Assembly (NCBI GenBank): GCA_039583875.1
Contig: CM077147.1
Location: 156,573,846 to 156,637,845 of the forward strand
DNA from: Platanthera guangdongensis
Lineage: Eukaryota > Streptophyta > Magnoliopsida > Asparagales > Orchidaceae
DNA length: 64,000 bases
Direction: 5' to 3'
Below the pieces are notes generated by a model. The model saw nothing but the letters and a program-made list of their open reading frames with translations, was not told the origin of the DNA and searched no databases. Numbering within the stretch: the stretch's first letter is position 1; each line of letters starts with the position of its first letter. Below are positions 33,101 to 45,484 of the stretch, one piece after another. The position numbers and the translations under genes are program-made.

Positions 33101-33340
33101 GGAGAAGTCATAACCCTTAGTCAATGATATACGCCACTTTATAACAAAACAAAGATTATGATGTATAAGAGCATTATTCAGATAGGTTAATATATAAACA
33201 AAACCATCATAATATCATCACAAAATATGACAACATATAGAGAACATGAATCAATGTTTTGTTTAAAAAGTTTCTGAACAACAGATTACATAGATTTTAA
33301 AACTAAAGATTAAAAAGTTCTCAAATCTAGTCTATCTATT

Positions 33341-36154
33341 CTAGAGCTGATCAGGCTCCTTGATTACAATGCCTTTGCCAGACTGAATCCTTTCTTGTAC
33401 ACTAGCTTTAGTGTCTTCAGCTGCCTTCTTTCCTTTAAGATCCTTCTTCTTGAGTTCTTCATCATTAACCTTTTGCCTTTCAAAATAATGATAAGGCTTA
33501 GGAAAGTATTTGCTTGGCTCCACAACAGTAGCATGTATCTATCCAGCCTTGAGAACCCTTTTAAACTTAAAAATGGCATCTTGCCTCTTCTGATACTTAC
33601 TCCATTCTTGTTTTGAGTACCACTTACCTCTATCATGCATTTTATCTTTAACTGCCTTCCAGGTAGTGAGAATTATATTCCTGGAAGTGGGACTCCATTT
33701 TTCGAAATCAGGTTTTAGTTCAGACTGCTCTCTAAACCTTTTCTTAGAAAGTTGAGCTTCTTGCTCTCCTTTTAAGGCTGCTTCAGACATCTCAACTTTC
33801 TCAATAACTACATTCTGAACCTCTTGTGGAGGACTGTACATTTGTTGAACAACAACTTGAATGCCTTCAAAGTCAGCAGGTGGATAAATGATTTGAGCCA
33901 CTTCATGCTGAGCCCCTTCATTATAAGCAGCTTGAATGCTTGACTCAGCTATGTTGTCATCATCACACAGGGGTGGATATCCAAAAGAGGCTCTGATAGA
34001 ATTAGTTATCCATTTAGCATGTTCAAAGCCTGCATTGACTAACAATCTCTCCCCCTTTATGAATTCTCTTTCAACATGGTCTCTTAGATCATCCTTTTGG
34101 AACCTTATCTGAATGGCTAGATAATTTGTTCCATCTTTGTAGAATGCCTTGAACTTCAGCAGCTGATCAGAAATTATCTTCTGAGATTCTTGAATAGCAA
34201 TGCTAACATCTGTCAATTTTTCTTGGAGGTGTTTATCAAACTCAGACTTTTCTTTTGCAATGTTTGCAGTGAAAGCATTTGCTATATTCTTAAGTTCTGT
34301 GACAATCACATTGTGAGATTCGGTAAGATTGTCATTCATTCTTATTTGATTTTCCAAAACATAGCCTTGTTTGATTGTTATATCATCTATCTGTGTTTTG
34401 TCTTCCACTTGTTGTTTGGCTAAATAAACTACATCATTACCTCTCATATGAAAGCAATCTGTCATCTCTTTTTTATGCTGATTTACTTCAAATCTGATAG
34501 ATTTGATATCTCGAGCCAAAGTAAAATGCAATTCTTTATGCCTCTCATCTACATATTTCTCAATTGCTGCTATTTGCTCATCCATCTTAACTCATAGTTG
34601 CACTAGAAGGGAACTAAAGTCTACTACAGGTGTTGGAGTTTGTGGAACAGCTTGCAAGGCCTTTTTATAGCCAGAGATCCTCTTCCTAAGTTCCACAAGC
34701 TTTCTCTTCTTGGTCGTAGAGGATGCTTCATCTTCTGAAGTTTTTAAGGAACTTGTTATGTCCATAGTATCTTTGGAAGTAGGGTAAATGATTTGCAGAT
34801 TCTTCTCAGTGCTTAGCAGCTCCCCCTTAGTCCTTGGCAGCTCCCCCTCAGTCCTTGCTTCTTGGATGTCAGGAAACAACTCCTCTAGAGTGAAATCTTG
34901 TTGCATTTAAACAGGAGGAATATCTTGCTCTTGTGCAGTAGATGGAGTGTCATCAACTGCAGATGTGTCCTCCATTGTAATGTCTTATTCTGGGACATTG
35001 TCTTGGGTAGTCTGTACAACATCAGTCAGATGCACAATTAGTGTATCTAGCTCAGTATCTAGTGTAGCTTTATTAATCTCATGTATTACCTCAAGGATAG
35101 TTTGAGTGGCTGTTTCACTCTCTAATGCAGTTTGCTCTTTCTCATGAGCAACTCCTGAAGGTAATGCCTCTTGTTGAGCAGAAGCTGGAGAAAGCTCATT
35201 GGCTCCCCCTAGATGAGGCACTTCCTGGACTTGATCCAGTTGGATGGTGCTTTCTGGAATCTGCTCCCCCTGCACCTGACTATCATATACATTCTTAGGA
35301 GCAGATGATTTCCTAGCAGTGTCTGGTCATTCTTCATCTGATCTGAAGACCACCTCTTCTTCTGAATCACTGGAAGATTCAGCTGTCTTGTGGGTTGGTT
35401 TCTTCTTTGGTTGTACTTGTTTTGTTTGTTTATGGGTTGTAGTAACATCCTTGGTCAGGACCTTTTCCCATCTGGATAATATCCTCAAATCCATTCTTCT
35501 CGTATGATTGATTTTAGATCCTGCAATCTTATTCATTACTTCAGGAATATTCTCAGACAGATATTGGCTTAGTATCCTTCCCAGATTTGGTTTCTTGAAG
35601 CTTTATTTGATCTTTTCAAAGATCACAGCAGACCAGTTGGTTTTGACCTTGAAGATGACTCTGGTCATTAAATTGAACTTGTAGGCAGATATCGTTTCAT
35701 GTTCACCTGATTTGCACAGAATTACTTTGCCTATAATTTCAAAAAGAAATTTACCATGGGAGTTCATGCTCTTTCTGAGCATAGAAGATCCAATCTTGGT
35801 GGTGGGATCCAGTCCACACCATTGGAGAGCTTCTTTGGTCATAGAAGATCCTATTTCATCGTCTTCTTGAACCCTTGGCAAGTGTAGTGTCTTCCTCAAA
35901 CTCTTCAGAGTGAGTTTGACCTTGGTTCCGTGAACGGATGACTTAATTTTCATGCCCGTTGAATCCAGTGTTGCTGTCATGTAGAATTCAAGAACCTCCT
36001 TCTTCCAAATCTTGGTAGGTTTTGAGACCAAGTATTCTAACACATTCTCTATGATTACGGTAATCACGGCGTGGATGTCTCTTGATCCATTTGCAAATGC
36101 ATCGCAAACTAGTTCATAGCCTTCGTTGATGTTGTCTTATAGCTTTGGCGCCAT
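33341..36154 (-). pseudogene. env-like ORF of Sirevirus 2
   Basis: The ATG at 36154 starts a frame of about 938 codons to a stop at 33341. All segments share one frame, broken only by in-frame stops (for example near 36140, 35603, 35330, 34986, 34907, 34586 and 33538). The N-terminal third (36154-35603) has IWKKEVLEFYMTA, KLTLKSLRKTLHLP and FNLMTRVIFKVKTNW, a layout shared with plant putative transposon proteins. The middle is acidic and Ser/Gln-rich. The last third (34585-33539) has long helices with coiled-coil character (about 34580-34140) and a basic Trp-containing end. No convincing signal peptide or transmembrane segment is seen. Its role is unknown, and an envelope function is not shown. 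Confidence 0.8.
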
Positions 36155-36289
36155 GAGTGATGAGAGAGAGAGAAAAGAGATGAAGGTCTGTCTACACAAA
36201 GGATTAGGTCTCGAGAATGTTGAGAGCGTAGTCGACAGGGTTTTACTTTCACCTATTTATATGTTTATAAACAAGGAAGGTCAATAAAC

Positions 36290-36615
36290 GGGCTGAAATA
36301 GACCTATTGTGTCGACACTATTGGAATTGTGTCGACACAGACTACTAATGTCTCGATAGAGAATTAATATACTATATGTCGACACTAACTGTGATGTGTC
36401 AACACAAATAATCTTAAGAGCTTATACTACTCTCTGCATGTCGACACAGATGACTGTATGTGTTGACACCAAAATTTAAGTGTCAGGATAGCTATGTGTC
36501 GACACCAAATTCTGAGTGTCGACACAATCTTCTGGATGTGTCGACAGAATTTGCATATGTGTCGACACCATCTACTAAGTGTCGACACCTTTGTCTTTAA
36601 GTGTCGACATACATT
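36290..36615. repeat. TGTGTCGACAC palindrome cluster between RNase H and the env-like ORF
   Basis: About a dozen copies of (T)GTGTCGACAC(A), several with one mismatch, are spaced by roughly 15-35 bases. The same palindrome fills part of both LTRs of this element. Here the spacing is irregular and there is no long unit. Confidence 0.9.
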
Positions 36616-36639
36616 TACTTGGTCAAATTTGTTATTCTT

Positions 36640-38330
36640 ATTCTATCTTCAGCATGTAAAATTCAATTATAAAATAATTGAATTTAGTTTCATCCAGTGG
36701 TTTGGTGAACATGTCAGCAAATTAAAAATTAGCATTGACAAATTCTAAACTGATATCTTCCTTTTCAACATGATCTCTAAGAAAATGAAATCTTATTTCT
36801 ATGTGCTTAGTTCTGCTATGTGAAACAGGATTTCTAGCAATAGAAATGACACTAGTAGAATCACAAAATAAGGGTGTTCTACTTACCTGGATTTCATAAT
36901 CTTCAAGTTGATGTTGAATCTATAATAGCTGAGCACAGCAGCTGCCTGCAGCAACATATTCAGACTCATCTGTGGAAATAGCCACACTTGTCTGCTTTTT
37001 ACTACTCCAAGACACCAATCTTCCACCTAAAAACTAACATGTACCAGTAGTACTTTTCCTGTCTTCTTTGCATCCTGCAAAGTCTGCATCTGAATACCCA
37101 GTCAGTAGAAAATCTCTATTCTTAGGCTACCAAAGGCCAAGATTTGGTGTTCCCTTAAGATATCTCAAAATTCTTTTGACTGCAGAATAATGAGACTCTT
37201 TAGGGCAGGCTTGATACCTAGCAACGACACATGTAGCATACATAATGTCTGGTCTACTAGCAGTTAAGTATAAAAGGGAGCCAATTATCCCTCTATACAA
37301 AGACTCATCTACAGGTTTCTCTGCATCATCTTTGCCTATAGGCATACTTGACCCCATTGGAGTTCTCATGGTGGAGGCAGACTTCATACCATACTTATTA
37401 ATCAACTCCTTGGTGAACTTAGACAGGGATATGGACAAGCCATCATCAGTCTGTCTAACTTGGAGTCCCAAGAAGATTGTAAGCTCACCCATAATGCTCA
37501 TCTCAAACTTCCCTCGCATAAGTTTGGAAAACTTTCTACAAAGGTTGTTTTCTGTTGATCCAAAGATAATGTCATCAACATATATCTGAACTAGGATCAT
37601 CTTGCCTTTTGATTCCCTAAGGAATAGAGTTTTGTTTATTTTCCCCCTTGAGAATTTGTTCTCAATGAGAAAAGTAGACGGGGTTTCATACCAAGCCCTA
37701 GGGGCTTGTTTCAAACTATATAGTGCTTTATTAACCCTATAGACATACTTCGGATAGAGAGAATCTACAAAACCTAAGGGATGTTCAACATAGAATTCCT
37801 CTTTTAAGTCACCATTTAAGAATGCTGACTTGACATCCATCTGGAATACCTTGAACCCTTGGTATGCTGCATAGGTAAGGAATAGCCTTATTGCTTCCAA
37901 CCTTATCACTGGAGCAAATGTCTAATGAAAGTCTATTCCCTCTTCCTTCCTGTAGCCTTTTGCTACCAGTCTTGCTTTATTTTTGACTATAATGCCATTT
38001 TTGTTTAGCTTATTCCTGTAGATCCATTTAGTCCTTATGACATTATGATCCTTTGTTTTAGAAACCAGCTCCCATACTTCCATCTTCTGAATTAATTCAA
38101 CTCCTCCTGTATTGCATCAATCCAGTTTGGGTCTTGTATGGCTTCTTCAAAATTTTTGGGTTCCATCTGCGGTAGGAAACTTGAGCAAAGAACTGTGTTC
38201 ATGTTCCTTCTCCTTGTCTGGACAGCATGTCTTGGATCACAAATAATTTGGTGTGCTGAATGATCCTTTAGATGCCTTGTTGTTGGGGGCAATCTATCTA
38301 CACCTTGATTTTCTCCAATCTCTTCAACAT
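36640..38330 (-). pseudogene. Reverse transcriptase and RNase H of Sirevirus 2
   Basis: The RVT_2 region begins near 38290 with FEEAIQDPNWIDAIQEELN. After a damaged stretch (38090-37920) it is intact at 37909-37127: [39 protein letters not shown], the catalytic [10 protein letters not shown] (near 37570) and [11 protein letters not shown]. RNase H follows with DADFAGC, STDESEYVAA and the C-terminal DMFTKPLDE near 36690, broken by several stops. RT copies the RNA into DNA and RNase H removes the RNA. The frame change before 38092 and the stops show that this copy is inactive. Confidence 0.92.
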
Positions 38331-38559
38331 GCTATACTTCATTGTCCTCTTCAACAGCTAGAGGGTCTTGTACTCCCCCTGGTCAACACCCATAAATTTC
38401 TTCATCCTGCCTTATAGGTTGGTCTTCATTAATTAAAAGCATGTCCAACTTTTCTTTCAAACCTGTAGACCTAGAAGATATATTAGACTGCTCACAGTTG
38501 ATTAGTTCAATTTCATCAAAGACTATATGAACAGATTCTTCTACAACTTGAGTAGTCAA

Positions 38560-39400
38560 GTTATAGACCCTATAAGCTCTACTATTGTTGTTGTACCCAA
38601 CAAATATCCCTTCTTATAATTTGGCAGCAAACTTAGTTAAATAAGACTTGCCATTATTAAGTACATAACAGTTGTTACCAAAGATCCTAAAAAGATATGT
38701 TTGGCTTTCTGCCTTTCATAATCTCATAGGGTGTCTTTTTATGACTTTTAGTGATGGATGCTCTATTGAGAACATGACATGCAGTGTTTACTGCATCAAC
38801 CCAGAAATATTATGGGAGAGAAGTGTCACTTAGTAGTGTTCTACTAGTCTCAATAAGAGTCGTATTCTTTCTTTCAGCAATACCATTTTGCTGAGGAGTT
38901 CTAGGTGAGGAGAACTCCAGATGAATCCCAAATTATGCACAAAACCTTATCATGCCTCCAGACTGAAATTCAGTCACATGGTCACTTCTGATTTTGACCA
39001 CTGAACTGTTAAGTTCATTCTGAATTTGCCTAACAAAATTGTGGAAGATAGTAGAGGTTTCAGATTTCTACCTCGGGAAGAAAACTCAAGTAAATCTAGA
39101 ATAGTCATTCACAACTATAAATGTATGAACTTTCCTACCTAGACTATGAACTGGAATAGGACCAAATAGATCCATATGCAGGAGGTACAAACACCTCAAA
39201 GAATCTTGGGTGCCATGTCCTTGAAAAGTGCTTTTGGTCTGTTTGCCCTTTTGGCAAGCTGAACATACATCCTCTTTTATGCGCTTCAACTGAGGACCAT
39301 TCCTCACTAACTCCATGCTATAGAGTTGAGCTATAGTATTATAGTTAAGATGTGCTAGCCTTTTGTGCCATTTGACATTCAGATGCTTTCTCATCTGCAA
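38560..39400 (-). pseudogene. Integrase of Sirevirus 2
   Basis: The GAG-pre-integrase and zinc-binding segment is readable (WHKRLAHLN, then CSACQKGKQTK near 39270), followed by the rve core: HMDLFGPIPV, VNDYSRFT, and in another stretch TPQQNGIAERKN (near 38890), with the Asp-Asp-Glu layout usual for copia. The tail continues through a GIFVGY-type segment near 38600. The domain enters in a frame one base away from the protease frame (overlap near 39345-39400), so there is a small indel at that junction. Several stops follow. Confidence 0.85.
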
Positions 39401-39404
39401 CTAA

Positions 39405-39830
39405 ACATATAGGAGAGTTCTTATTCTGACAATCAAAACTGAGACAGTAAACATTCCCCTTCCTATAACCTGACAAGATGATATCTTGATCACTTGCCCT
39501 TCTAATCTGACACACATTCTTAATAAATGAAGTGTCATAACCAAGATCACTCAGTTGGCTTATGCTTATTAGGTTGTGTTTCAAACATTTCATATATGCC
39601 ACTTGGGTGATAGTAGTTGAGCCATTAGAAATGTTACCAAACCCTTTGATGATCCCATTTTCAGATCCACCAAAGATCAATTTGAGTCCATTCACTATTT
39701 GAGTGTAGTCCTTCAACATCCTTCTTGTTCCGGTCATGTACCTAGAACTACCACTGTCCAAGTACCATATTGGGGTATGGCCACTTGGACTCACCTGCAT
39801 AAAATATAATTACTTAACCTTAGAACCCCA
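39405..39830 (-). pseudogene. Aspartic protease region of Sirevirus 2
   Basis: IWYLDSGSSRYMTG near 39770 is the copia protease site, followed by LIFGGSENGIIKGFG and a segment leading to the GAG-pre-integrase part. It shares the gag frame, separated from it by a stop near 39800. It would cleave the polyprotein. Confidence 0.88.
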
Positions 39831-39932
39831 ATAAGTATTGGGTTCTAGGTTCAGGTTAGTCTGAAACTTGACTGATTTCCCTGCAGTCTTTCTAACAGGT
39901 AAGCTGACATTTTTCCAGACACTGGTGTTATG

Positions 39933-42047
39933 CTAACAATCTATGACATAATGCCCAACCTTGCCACAACACCAGCACTCATATCTATTATATCTTCTTT
40001 TAGATATAGTCTTAATAGCCTTGGTATCAGCTATCCTTTTGTTTAGTGCTGGGGCTGGTGCATCAAATAACAATGATCCCTGAAGAACATGGTGAGTGTG
40101 TACATGGGCTACCTTATTGACAGTTGCACCCTTGTCATTCAGAATACTAGCCTTATAGTGACCATGTGTAGTGTCATGGTCATATCTGTTAGTTGGCTGC
40201 AGTACTTTTCTGAAAGCAAAAGGGGGTTTGAAGGCTAGTGGCTGAACTGTGGCTTTGCCTTTTCCTTTGGAATTAGCTGCCCTAGATCTTTTCTTGAAGC
40301 CTAATCCTGTCTTACCTTTTTGAGGAATGAAGTCATCCATTAAAGGTAAGACTGATTTTGGCTTAGAGAAGTTAGCCACCAGATCCTTCTCTTTCAGAAG
40401 TCTGACTTCCAGACCCTTGATCTGATTATTTCTAAATGTGATTATACCCATCTGAATATAGGTTATATTCTTCAGTTTGGCAACCTCATTCATCTTCTGA
40501 TCCAATAATTTCTCTAAATCAGATGCAGCCAACTTAAGAACAGCAATTTCCTTATCTTGGTTTTTGACAAGTTTTCTGCTCCTCTTAAGTGCTTGCAACA
40601 GATCACCATACTCATCAATAAGTTGATGAACATCCCCTTCAGACTCAAATCCATCCACATCTCTTGATGCCGATGCTTCTGATTCTGATCCAGTGTAATA
40701 ATCAGAAACTGGTGACATGTTGTTCACCTTACTAGGACCAGGCTGATCCTGGAACTAATCTTCATCAGTCATAGCCATCAGCCCTTTGCAATGTAGATCT
40801 TCAATCCCATTGATAGAATCCATTAATTCCAAGAATTCTGTCTCTTCTGAATCCTCTTTAGTTGTAAATAATCCAATGTATGCTTCAGCTTCAGAATCTG
40901 ATGATGAGGAGTCTGTCCAACTTTTCTCCTTTGCTACAAAGGATTTCTCCTTTTTGCCCTTATGTTGCAATTTCTTCTTGACATTTGATTCATTTCTTTT
41001 GTCAGGACAGTCAGCATCTACATGTCCAGGCCTATTGCAACAATAACAAATAATCTTAGTAGAAGATAATTTACTAGGTTTAGTGTCGTACCTGTCCTTT
41101 CTTGAAGATTTCCTTTTCTGATAATAATAATCCTTGGACTGTAAGGAGGATGGAGTGGATCTACACTATTTTTTCTTTAAGAATCTTTGAAATATCATTG
41201 TGAAAGCAGCAAAGTCTTCTTCAAAATTAAGGTTATCTGATGTGTGATTTTCAGAATCTTCTGAGATGACTTCAGCAGCTTTCTTAGGAGGAGATGGAGA
41301 CATCCTTTTATCCTTCTTTGTGGATTCAACCTTGAAGGCAACTGACTTCCCTCTGTATTCAGACTTATTGCTTTTCTCCTCCTCCTTTTTAGGAGTGAGC
41401 TGCATCTCATAGGATAATAGTTTTCCAAATAGAGTTGGTGGAGGAGCATCTGCAAGCCCGACCACCTCTCTGATGGCACATATTTTAGTATCCCAGTCCT
41501 TGATTAGAGGTCGAAAAAACTTATCATTGAGCTCATATGTGCTAAAAACCCTTCCATATGACAATAGTTCATTGACGATTCTGAAAAACTTCTTGTAGCA
41601 CTCAGTTATGCTGTCTGTTTTGGCTTGTATAAAACTTTCATATTCCTGATTAATCATAGACTTTCTGTCCTCTCTCACTTCTTCTGATCCCTCCATGTAG
41701 ACAATCAAGGTGTCCCACATCTCCTTGGAGGATTTGCAGTGAATCACGTTTTGGAATATTGAGTCATCTGTAGCACTAACTATTATGTTCTGTGCTCTCT
41801 TATCTATAGTAGCCAAGATGATCTCATCCTTTGTCATTTCAGAATAATCTTTTGGTGTCCTGAGATTTGCATCAAGAACTGAGATTTTCATAGGGATGAA
41901 TGGCCCTTCTTTAACTGTAATATAGATTCTTGGGTCAGATGGTTCCATAAACAACCTGACTCTCTCTTTCCAAATACCAAAAATATCTTTCCTGCAGATA
42001 AGTAATTTCATGGATCCAAGATCCTTGTGATTTTCTCCTGAACCCAT
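39933..42047 (-). pseudogene. gag of Sirevirus 2 with two zinc knuckles
   Basis: The ATG at 42047 is about 60 bases after the PBS. The N-terminal part has FGIWKERVRLFMEPSDPRIY and an EMWDTLI segment typical of copia (UBN2-type) gag, to about 41166. After a TAG the same frame continues through a first CX2CX4HX4C knuckle (CYCCNRPGHVDADC, near 41040), an acidic Ser/Asp region, a coiled-coil-like helix (about 40630-40370), a basic region and a second knuckle (CWCCGKVGHYVIDC, ending 39933). All parts are in one frame with stops near 41163, 40755 and 39930. The two knuckles and the length fit Sirevirus gag. Confidence 0.9.
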
Positions 42048-42108
42048 TGTGTCTAAATGTTATCTACCTTTTAGATCAACTCAGACTGTTAAGTCAAATA
42101 TTGAGTAA

Positions 42109-42124
42109 CCTCCCTCTAATACCA
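42109..42124 (-). promoter_or_regulatory. Primer-binding site, tRNA-iMet, Sirevirus 2
   Basis: The reverse complement TGGTATTAGAGGGAGG differs slightly from TGGTATCAGAGCG. It lies two bases from the LTR end at 42127. Confidence 0.88.
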
Positions 42125-42126
42125 CT

Positions 42127-43790
42127 TGAAAGAATTGGTTTCAAGATGTCATAAACAAATAGAGGGGGGGTGAATAGGTTCAATAATTTTTCTTAAGGTA
42201 GATAGTCTTTTTATTGTTAGATTACAGATTATTCAGCACAGCACAGTTCACAGCACAAATTAAATAACACAGCCACACAGATGACACACACTTTTATAGT
42301 GGTTCCCCAAGAGATGGGTACATCCACTTCCCCCTTTGCCTATCTAGCAGTATACTAGATTCGGCCTAACTTCCTTCTTCCTTCTCAGATCCTCAGATCT
42401 TACAACTCAGAACCTTGAAAAGTTCGTACAAATCAGACTTCAGCAAGTCCTACAGCTCAGATTCTCTCAAAGAATCCTACCTCAGAGTGAGTTCACACTC
42501 CTACAACTCAGGTAATTAAGCCCTACCTCAGCTTTTCCCAGGCCTACAACTTAGAGAAGTTAATCTCCTACCTCAGGCACTCAGCCCTAACTCAGCCTTT
42601 ATAAATTTAGGCTTACAACTCAGAGGAGTAATCCTCCTACACTCAAATCTATAAAAGATCCTACAAAAATTGAAAATAAAGTGAATAATTCCTTCACCCA
42701 GATAGAGAGAGAATGGGTGAAGGCTTCTTGATCAGTTCTTGATAGATCTGATCACTCTAGAATCAACCTGTCTTAACTTCTTCAAAGCTTCTTGAATCTG
42801 AACAAAGTAAGGTTGATCTTCTTGAAGTTGGAGATGATCCTCAATCCAGCTTCTTCTTAATCAGATGTGATTCTAATTTCTTCTTGCAGATTGTTCAGGA
42901 TCTGCCCTCTCTAGATGACTTGTCGATTTCTGGATGAAGACTTCTCTCCTTGTTGTTAGTTCTTCATTATTATTTTCTTCCAGCACTTCATGTCTTTATA
43001 TAGGCTCCAACCGAGGTTACCGGCTGATCTGGTTCCCAACGGCCTTCTCACAGCTCTGACAGGTACAACAATATTGTCAGTTATGAAAACTGTCAAGTCT
43101 CTAGATACTTCAATGAACTTCAGCTCAGCAGCAAAGTGTCGAGACAATACTGCAAATGTGTCGACACAATCCTTGGTAATGTCGACACAGCTTGCAAAAT
43201 GTCGACATAGCTCTTCTCTATCTTCTTGACATAGCTTCTGCAGAATGTGTCGATACAAGTCCTATGTGTCGACACAATCACTTCTTGTCTTGACATAGTT
43301 GACTTCAACAAAAATTCTATTGTGTGTCGACACAAGTCATGTGTGTCGACACAGTAGTTGTTTACTAAGCTTTCTGTGCATCGACACAAGTCGTGTGTGT
43401 CGACACAGTTGTTGACTAAGCTTTTTGTGTGTTAACATAAGTCATGTGTGTTGAAACAGTTATTATGGACTGAATCTTTGTGTGTCGACACAAGTCCTGT
43501 GTGTCGACACAAACTGGCTCCTGGTGTCGACACAGTCTTTGTCGATAGAATCTCTGTGTGTCGACACAAGTCCTGTGTGTCGACATAAACTGGCTCTTGG
43601 TGTCAACACAACCTTTCCCATGTCTCGACAAAATGCTTCTCGAGTGTCGACACTTGTACTTAAAAACTTTTCTTCATTTTCTAAACCTGCATATGGAAAC
43701 TCAACACCACATCAAATACACCCTAATGAATATCATTGAGTTAGGTGAGGCTTATCCATATTTGGTACACATTTTCCAATATACCTAACA
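42127..43790 (-). repeat. 5' LTR of Sirevirus 2
   Basis: It is the partner of 31397-33086, with the same TGTGTCGACACA array at about 43130-43650 and the same ends. It differs by scattered substitutions and one or two unit-sized differences in the array. Confidence 0.95.
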
Positions 43791-43795
43791 GCCCC

Positions 43796-44514
43796 AGTGG
43801 TTCAGGCGAGAAGGGCCCAGCGGCTCAGGCGAGAGCCTTCCCAGGCGAGATGGACCCATAGAGAGGGCCCAACGGCTCAGGTGACAGCCTTCCCATGCGA
43901 GATAGACCTAGAGGGAGGGCCCAGCGGCTCAGGAAGGAGCCTTCCCAGGCGATACAGACCCAGCGATAGGGTTCTGCGGCTCAGGCGAGAGAATCTCTAG
44001 GCGAGACGAGCCCAATAGGTAGGAGTTCTCGCCCCTCAAGAAGGTGCACTCGCCAAACGCCGGTTCAGTTTGAAGGCGGTTCACCTTTTTAGCGCTAGGT
44101 GATTTTACACTTTTTCCCTCGGTGGGCCGCATATAACCTTTCAGAATAGTGGAGTTTGGCTATTGGCAGACCCAACCAAGGGTATTTTTCTAATTTCAGA
44201 TCGGTTCAGTTTGGTTATTGGCAGTTCAAACTCAGAAAACTATAAATAAGCCCATATGAGTTCTTCAGAAGCAATTTTTTCCCCGGGACTTTGGAAGAGT
44301 TTCCTGTGCTTTCTGAGGAGCTCCAAGCCCAGCTTTTGGTTTTGGAGGGGAAGCTCTCAGATATCTTCTGGGTAAGCGGTGGGACCTCCCTGCTGAGGCT
44401 TTGGGTCGGTTTTTGGTCCTTCAGAACTAGTCGGAGGTCAGAGCTTGGGACAAGTAGGTGTTGGCTACGCCACTAATTTTGAACTTTCGTTGAAGTCAAA
44501 TTTTGGCTTCAACA
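43796..44514 (+). repeat. Right part of the Tat-like 3' LTR
   Basis: After the GCCCC duplication the host sequence continues with repeated GGCTCAGGCGAGA phrases (43800-44000), then a promoter-like stretch with a TATA box. It ends in TTCAACA at 44514, directly before the G1 RT sequence. The GCGAG habit matches 26901-31390. The end is inferred from the resumption of G1. Confidence 0.6.
44241..44248 (+). promoter_or_regulatory. TATA box in the Tat-like LTR
   Basis: TATAAATA in the context GAAAACTATAAATAAGCCC, about 270 bases before the LTR end, fits an LTR promoter on the plus strand. Confidence 0.55.
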
Positions 44515-44520
44515 CCACCG

Positions 44521-45478
44521 CAATAGCCTCTCCACTAACCACATGGCCAAAAAAGGCCACTGACGACACCTAAAATTTGCACTTCGAGAACTTGGCATAG
44601 AGCTTATTTCTCCTCAGGGTATGGAACACCAGCCGTAAATTGTTCGTGTGGTCTTCTTTAGACTAAGAGTACACTAATATGTCATCAATAAAGACGATCA
44701 CAAATAAATCCAAGTACTCCGGGAACATTCGGTGCATTAGATCCATGGATACCGATGGCACATTAGTAGGCCCAAACGACATCACAGTGAACTCGTAATG
44801 AACTTAGCGTGTTCCAAATGTCGTCTTAGGAATGTCACATTCCCAAATCCTCAACTGTTTGCAGCCATACTTCAAATCCAGCTTTTAGTACATCGTTGAT
44901 CCCACTAGTTGGTCGAACAAGTCATCTATCCGTGGAATTATATACTTATTGCTTTCTGTTAACTTGTTCAATTTTCAATAGCGGATCCACAGATGCAATC
45001 TTCCGTCCTTCTTAATAAAGAGGACCGGTGCGCTCCAAGGTGACATACTTGGGTGTATATATCCTTGCTCTAGCAGCTCTAGCAATTAAAAATTAAGTTC
45101 TGCCATCTCCGTCGGTTCTAAATGGTACGGCGAGCGGGCTAGAGGTTTCACACCCGACACTAACTCAATCGAGAAGTCAATCTCCCGCTGGGGCGGTAAC
45201 CTCAGAAGATCTTTAGGAAATACATCAGCATACTCTGATACAATAGGAACATTACTCAAACTGGTCTTTGGGTCAATAGCCTCTAAAAGCGTGAAGAATA
45301 ACTCCATGCTGTTTTGAACAGCCTTGACTACTTGGAGAGCAGATAACAAGATCTTGCTCAACCCTCGCACACCCGCGAATTTAGTCTCTAGCTCGGTATT
45401 CTGACTCAGTGTGACTTCCTTTGAGTTACAATCTATACAGGCACGCTTCTCCGAAAGTGAGTCCATACCAAGGTTCAC
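44521..45478 (-). pseudogene. Reverse transcriptase of gypsy G1 (truncated)
   Basis: The segment 45478-45086 covers the linker after the protease: a Cys/Asn-rich stretch, SEYADVFPKDL and the LPPQREIDFSIEL signature that precedes gypsy RTs. RT follows with [11 protein letters not shown] near 45010, the catalytic FIDDILVYS near 44690 and FGHVVSGEAIAV near 44540. It stops there, at the junction with the Tat-like LTR. Several in-frame stops occur between 45085 and 44550. The fragment lacks the RT connection and RNase H. Confidence 0.85.
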
Positions 45479-45484
45479 ACCGAA

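Larger units (their letters stand above)
31397..43790 (-). mobile_element. Sirevirus 2: full-length Ty1/copia element with env-like ORF
   Basis: It is 12,394 bp between perfect GCCCC duplications (31392-31396 and 43791-43795). On the minus strand the order is 5' LTR, PBS, gag with two zinc knuckles, protease, integrase, RT, RNase H, a palindrome-rich spacer, an env-like ORF of about 938 codons, polypurine tract and 3' LTR. All parts of an autonomous Sirevirus are present, but every ORF has stops or shifts, so this copy is dead. It interrupts the Tat-like 3' LTR. Confidence 0.96.
7524..44514 (+). mobile_element. Tat/Ogre-like Ty3/gypsy element, 3' half, heavily interrupted
   Basis: Seen from left to right are an integrase C terminus, a tandem array in the 3' UTR, GC-rich UTR, antisense ORFs and a 3' LTR with a TATA box. 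In published Tat-lineage elements a hypervariable tandem-repeat 3' UTR and extra antisense ORFs lie between pol and the 3' LTR, so the parts fit one element. It is split by gypsy N (10687-26705) and Sirevirus 2 (31397-43790) and cut on the left by Sirevirus-like element 1. That all parts belong to one copy is an inference from order and orientation. The right border at 44514 is where the G1 RT resumes. Confidence 0.65.

Noticed and set aside
43800..44000. GGCTCAGGCGAGA phrases as a separate minisatellite or gene
   Set aside because: They are part of the Tat-like LTR with the same GCGAG habit as 26901-31390; no frame is supported.
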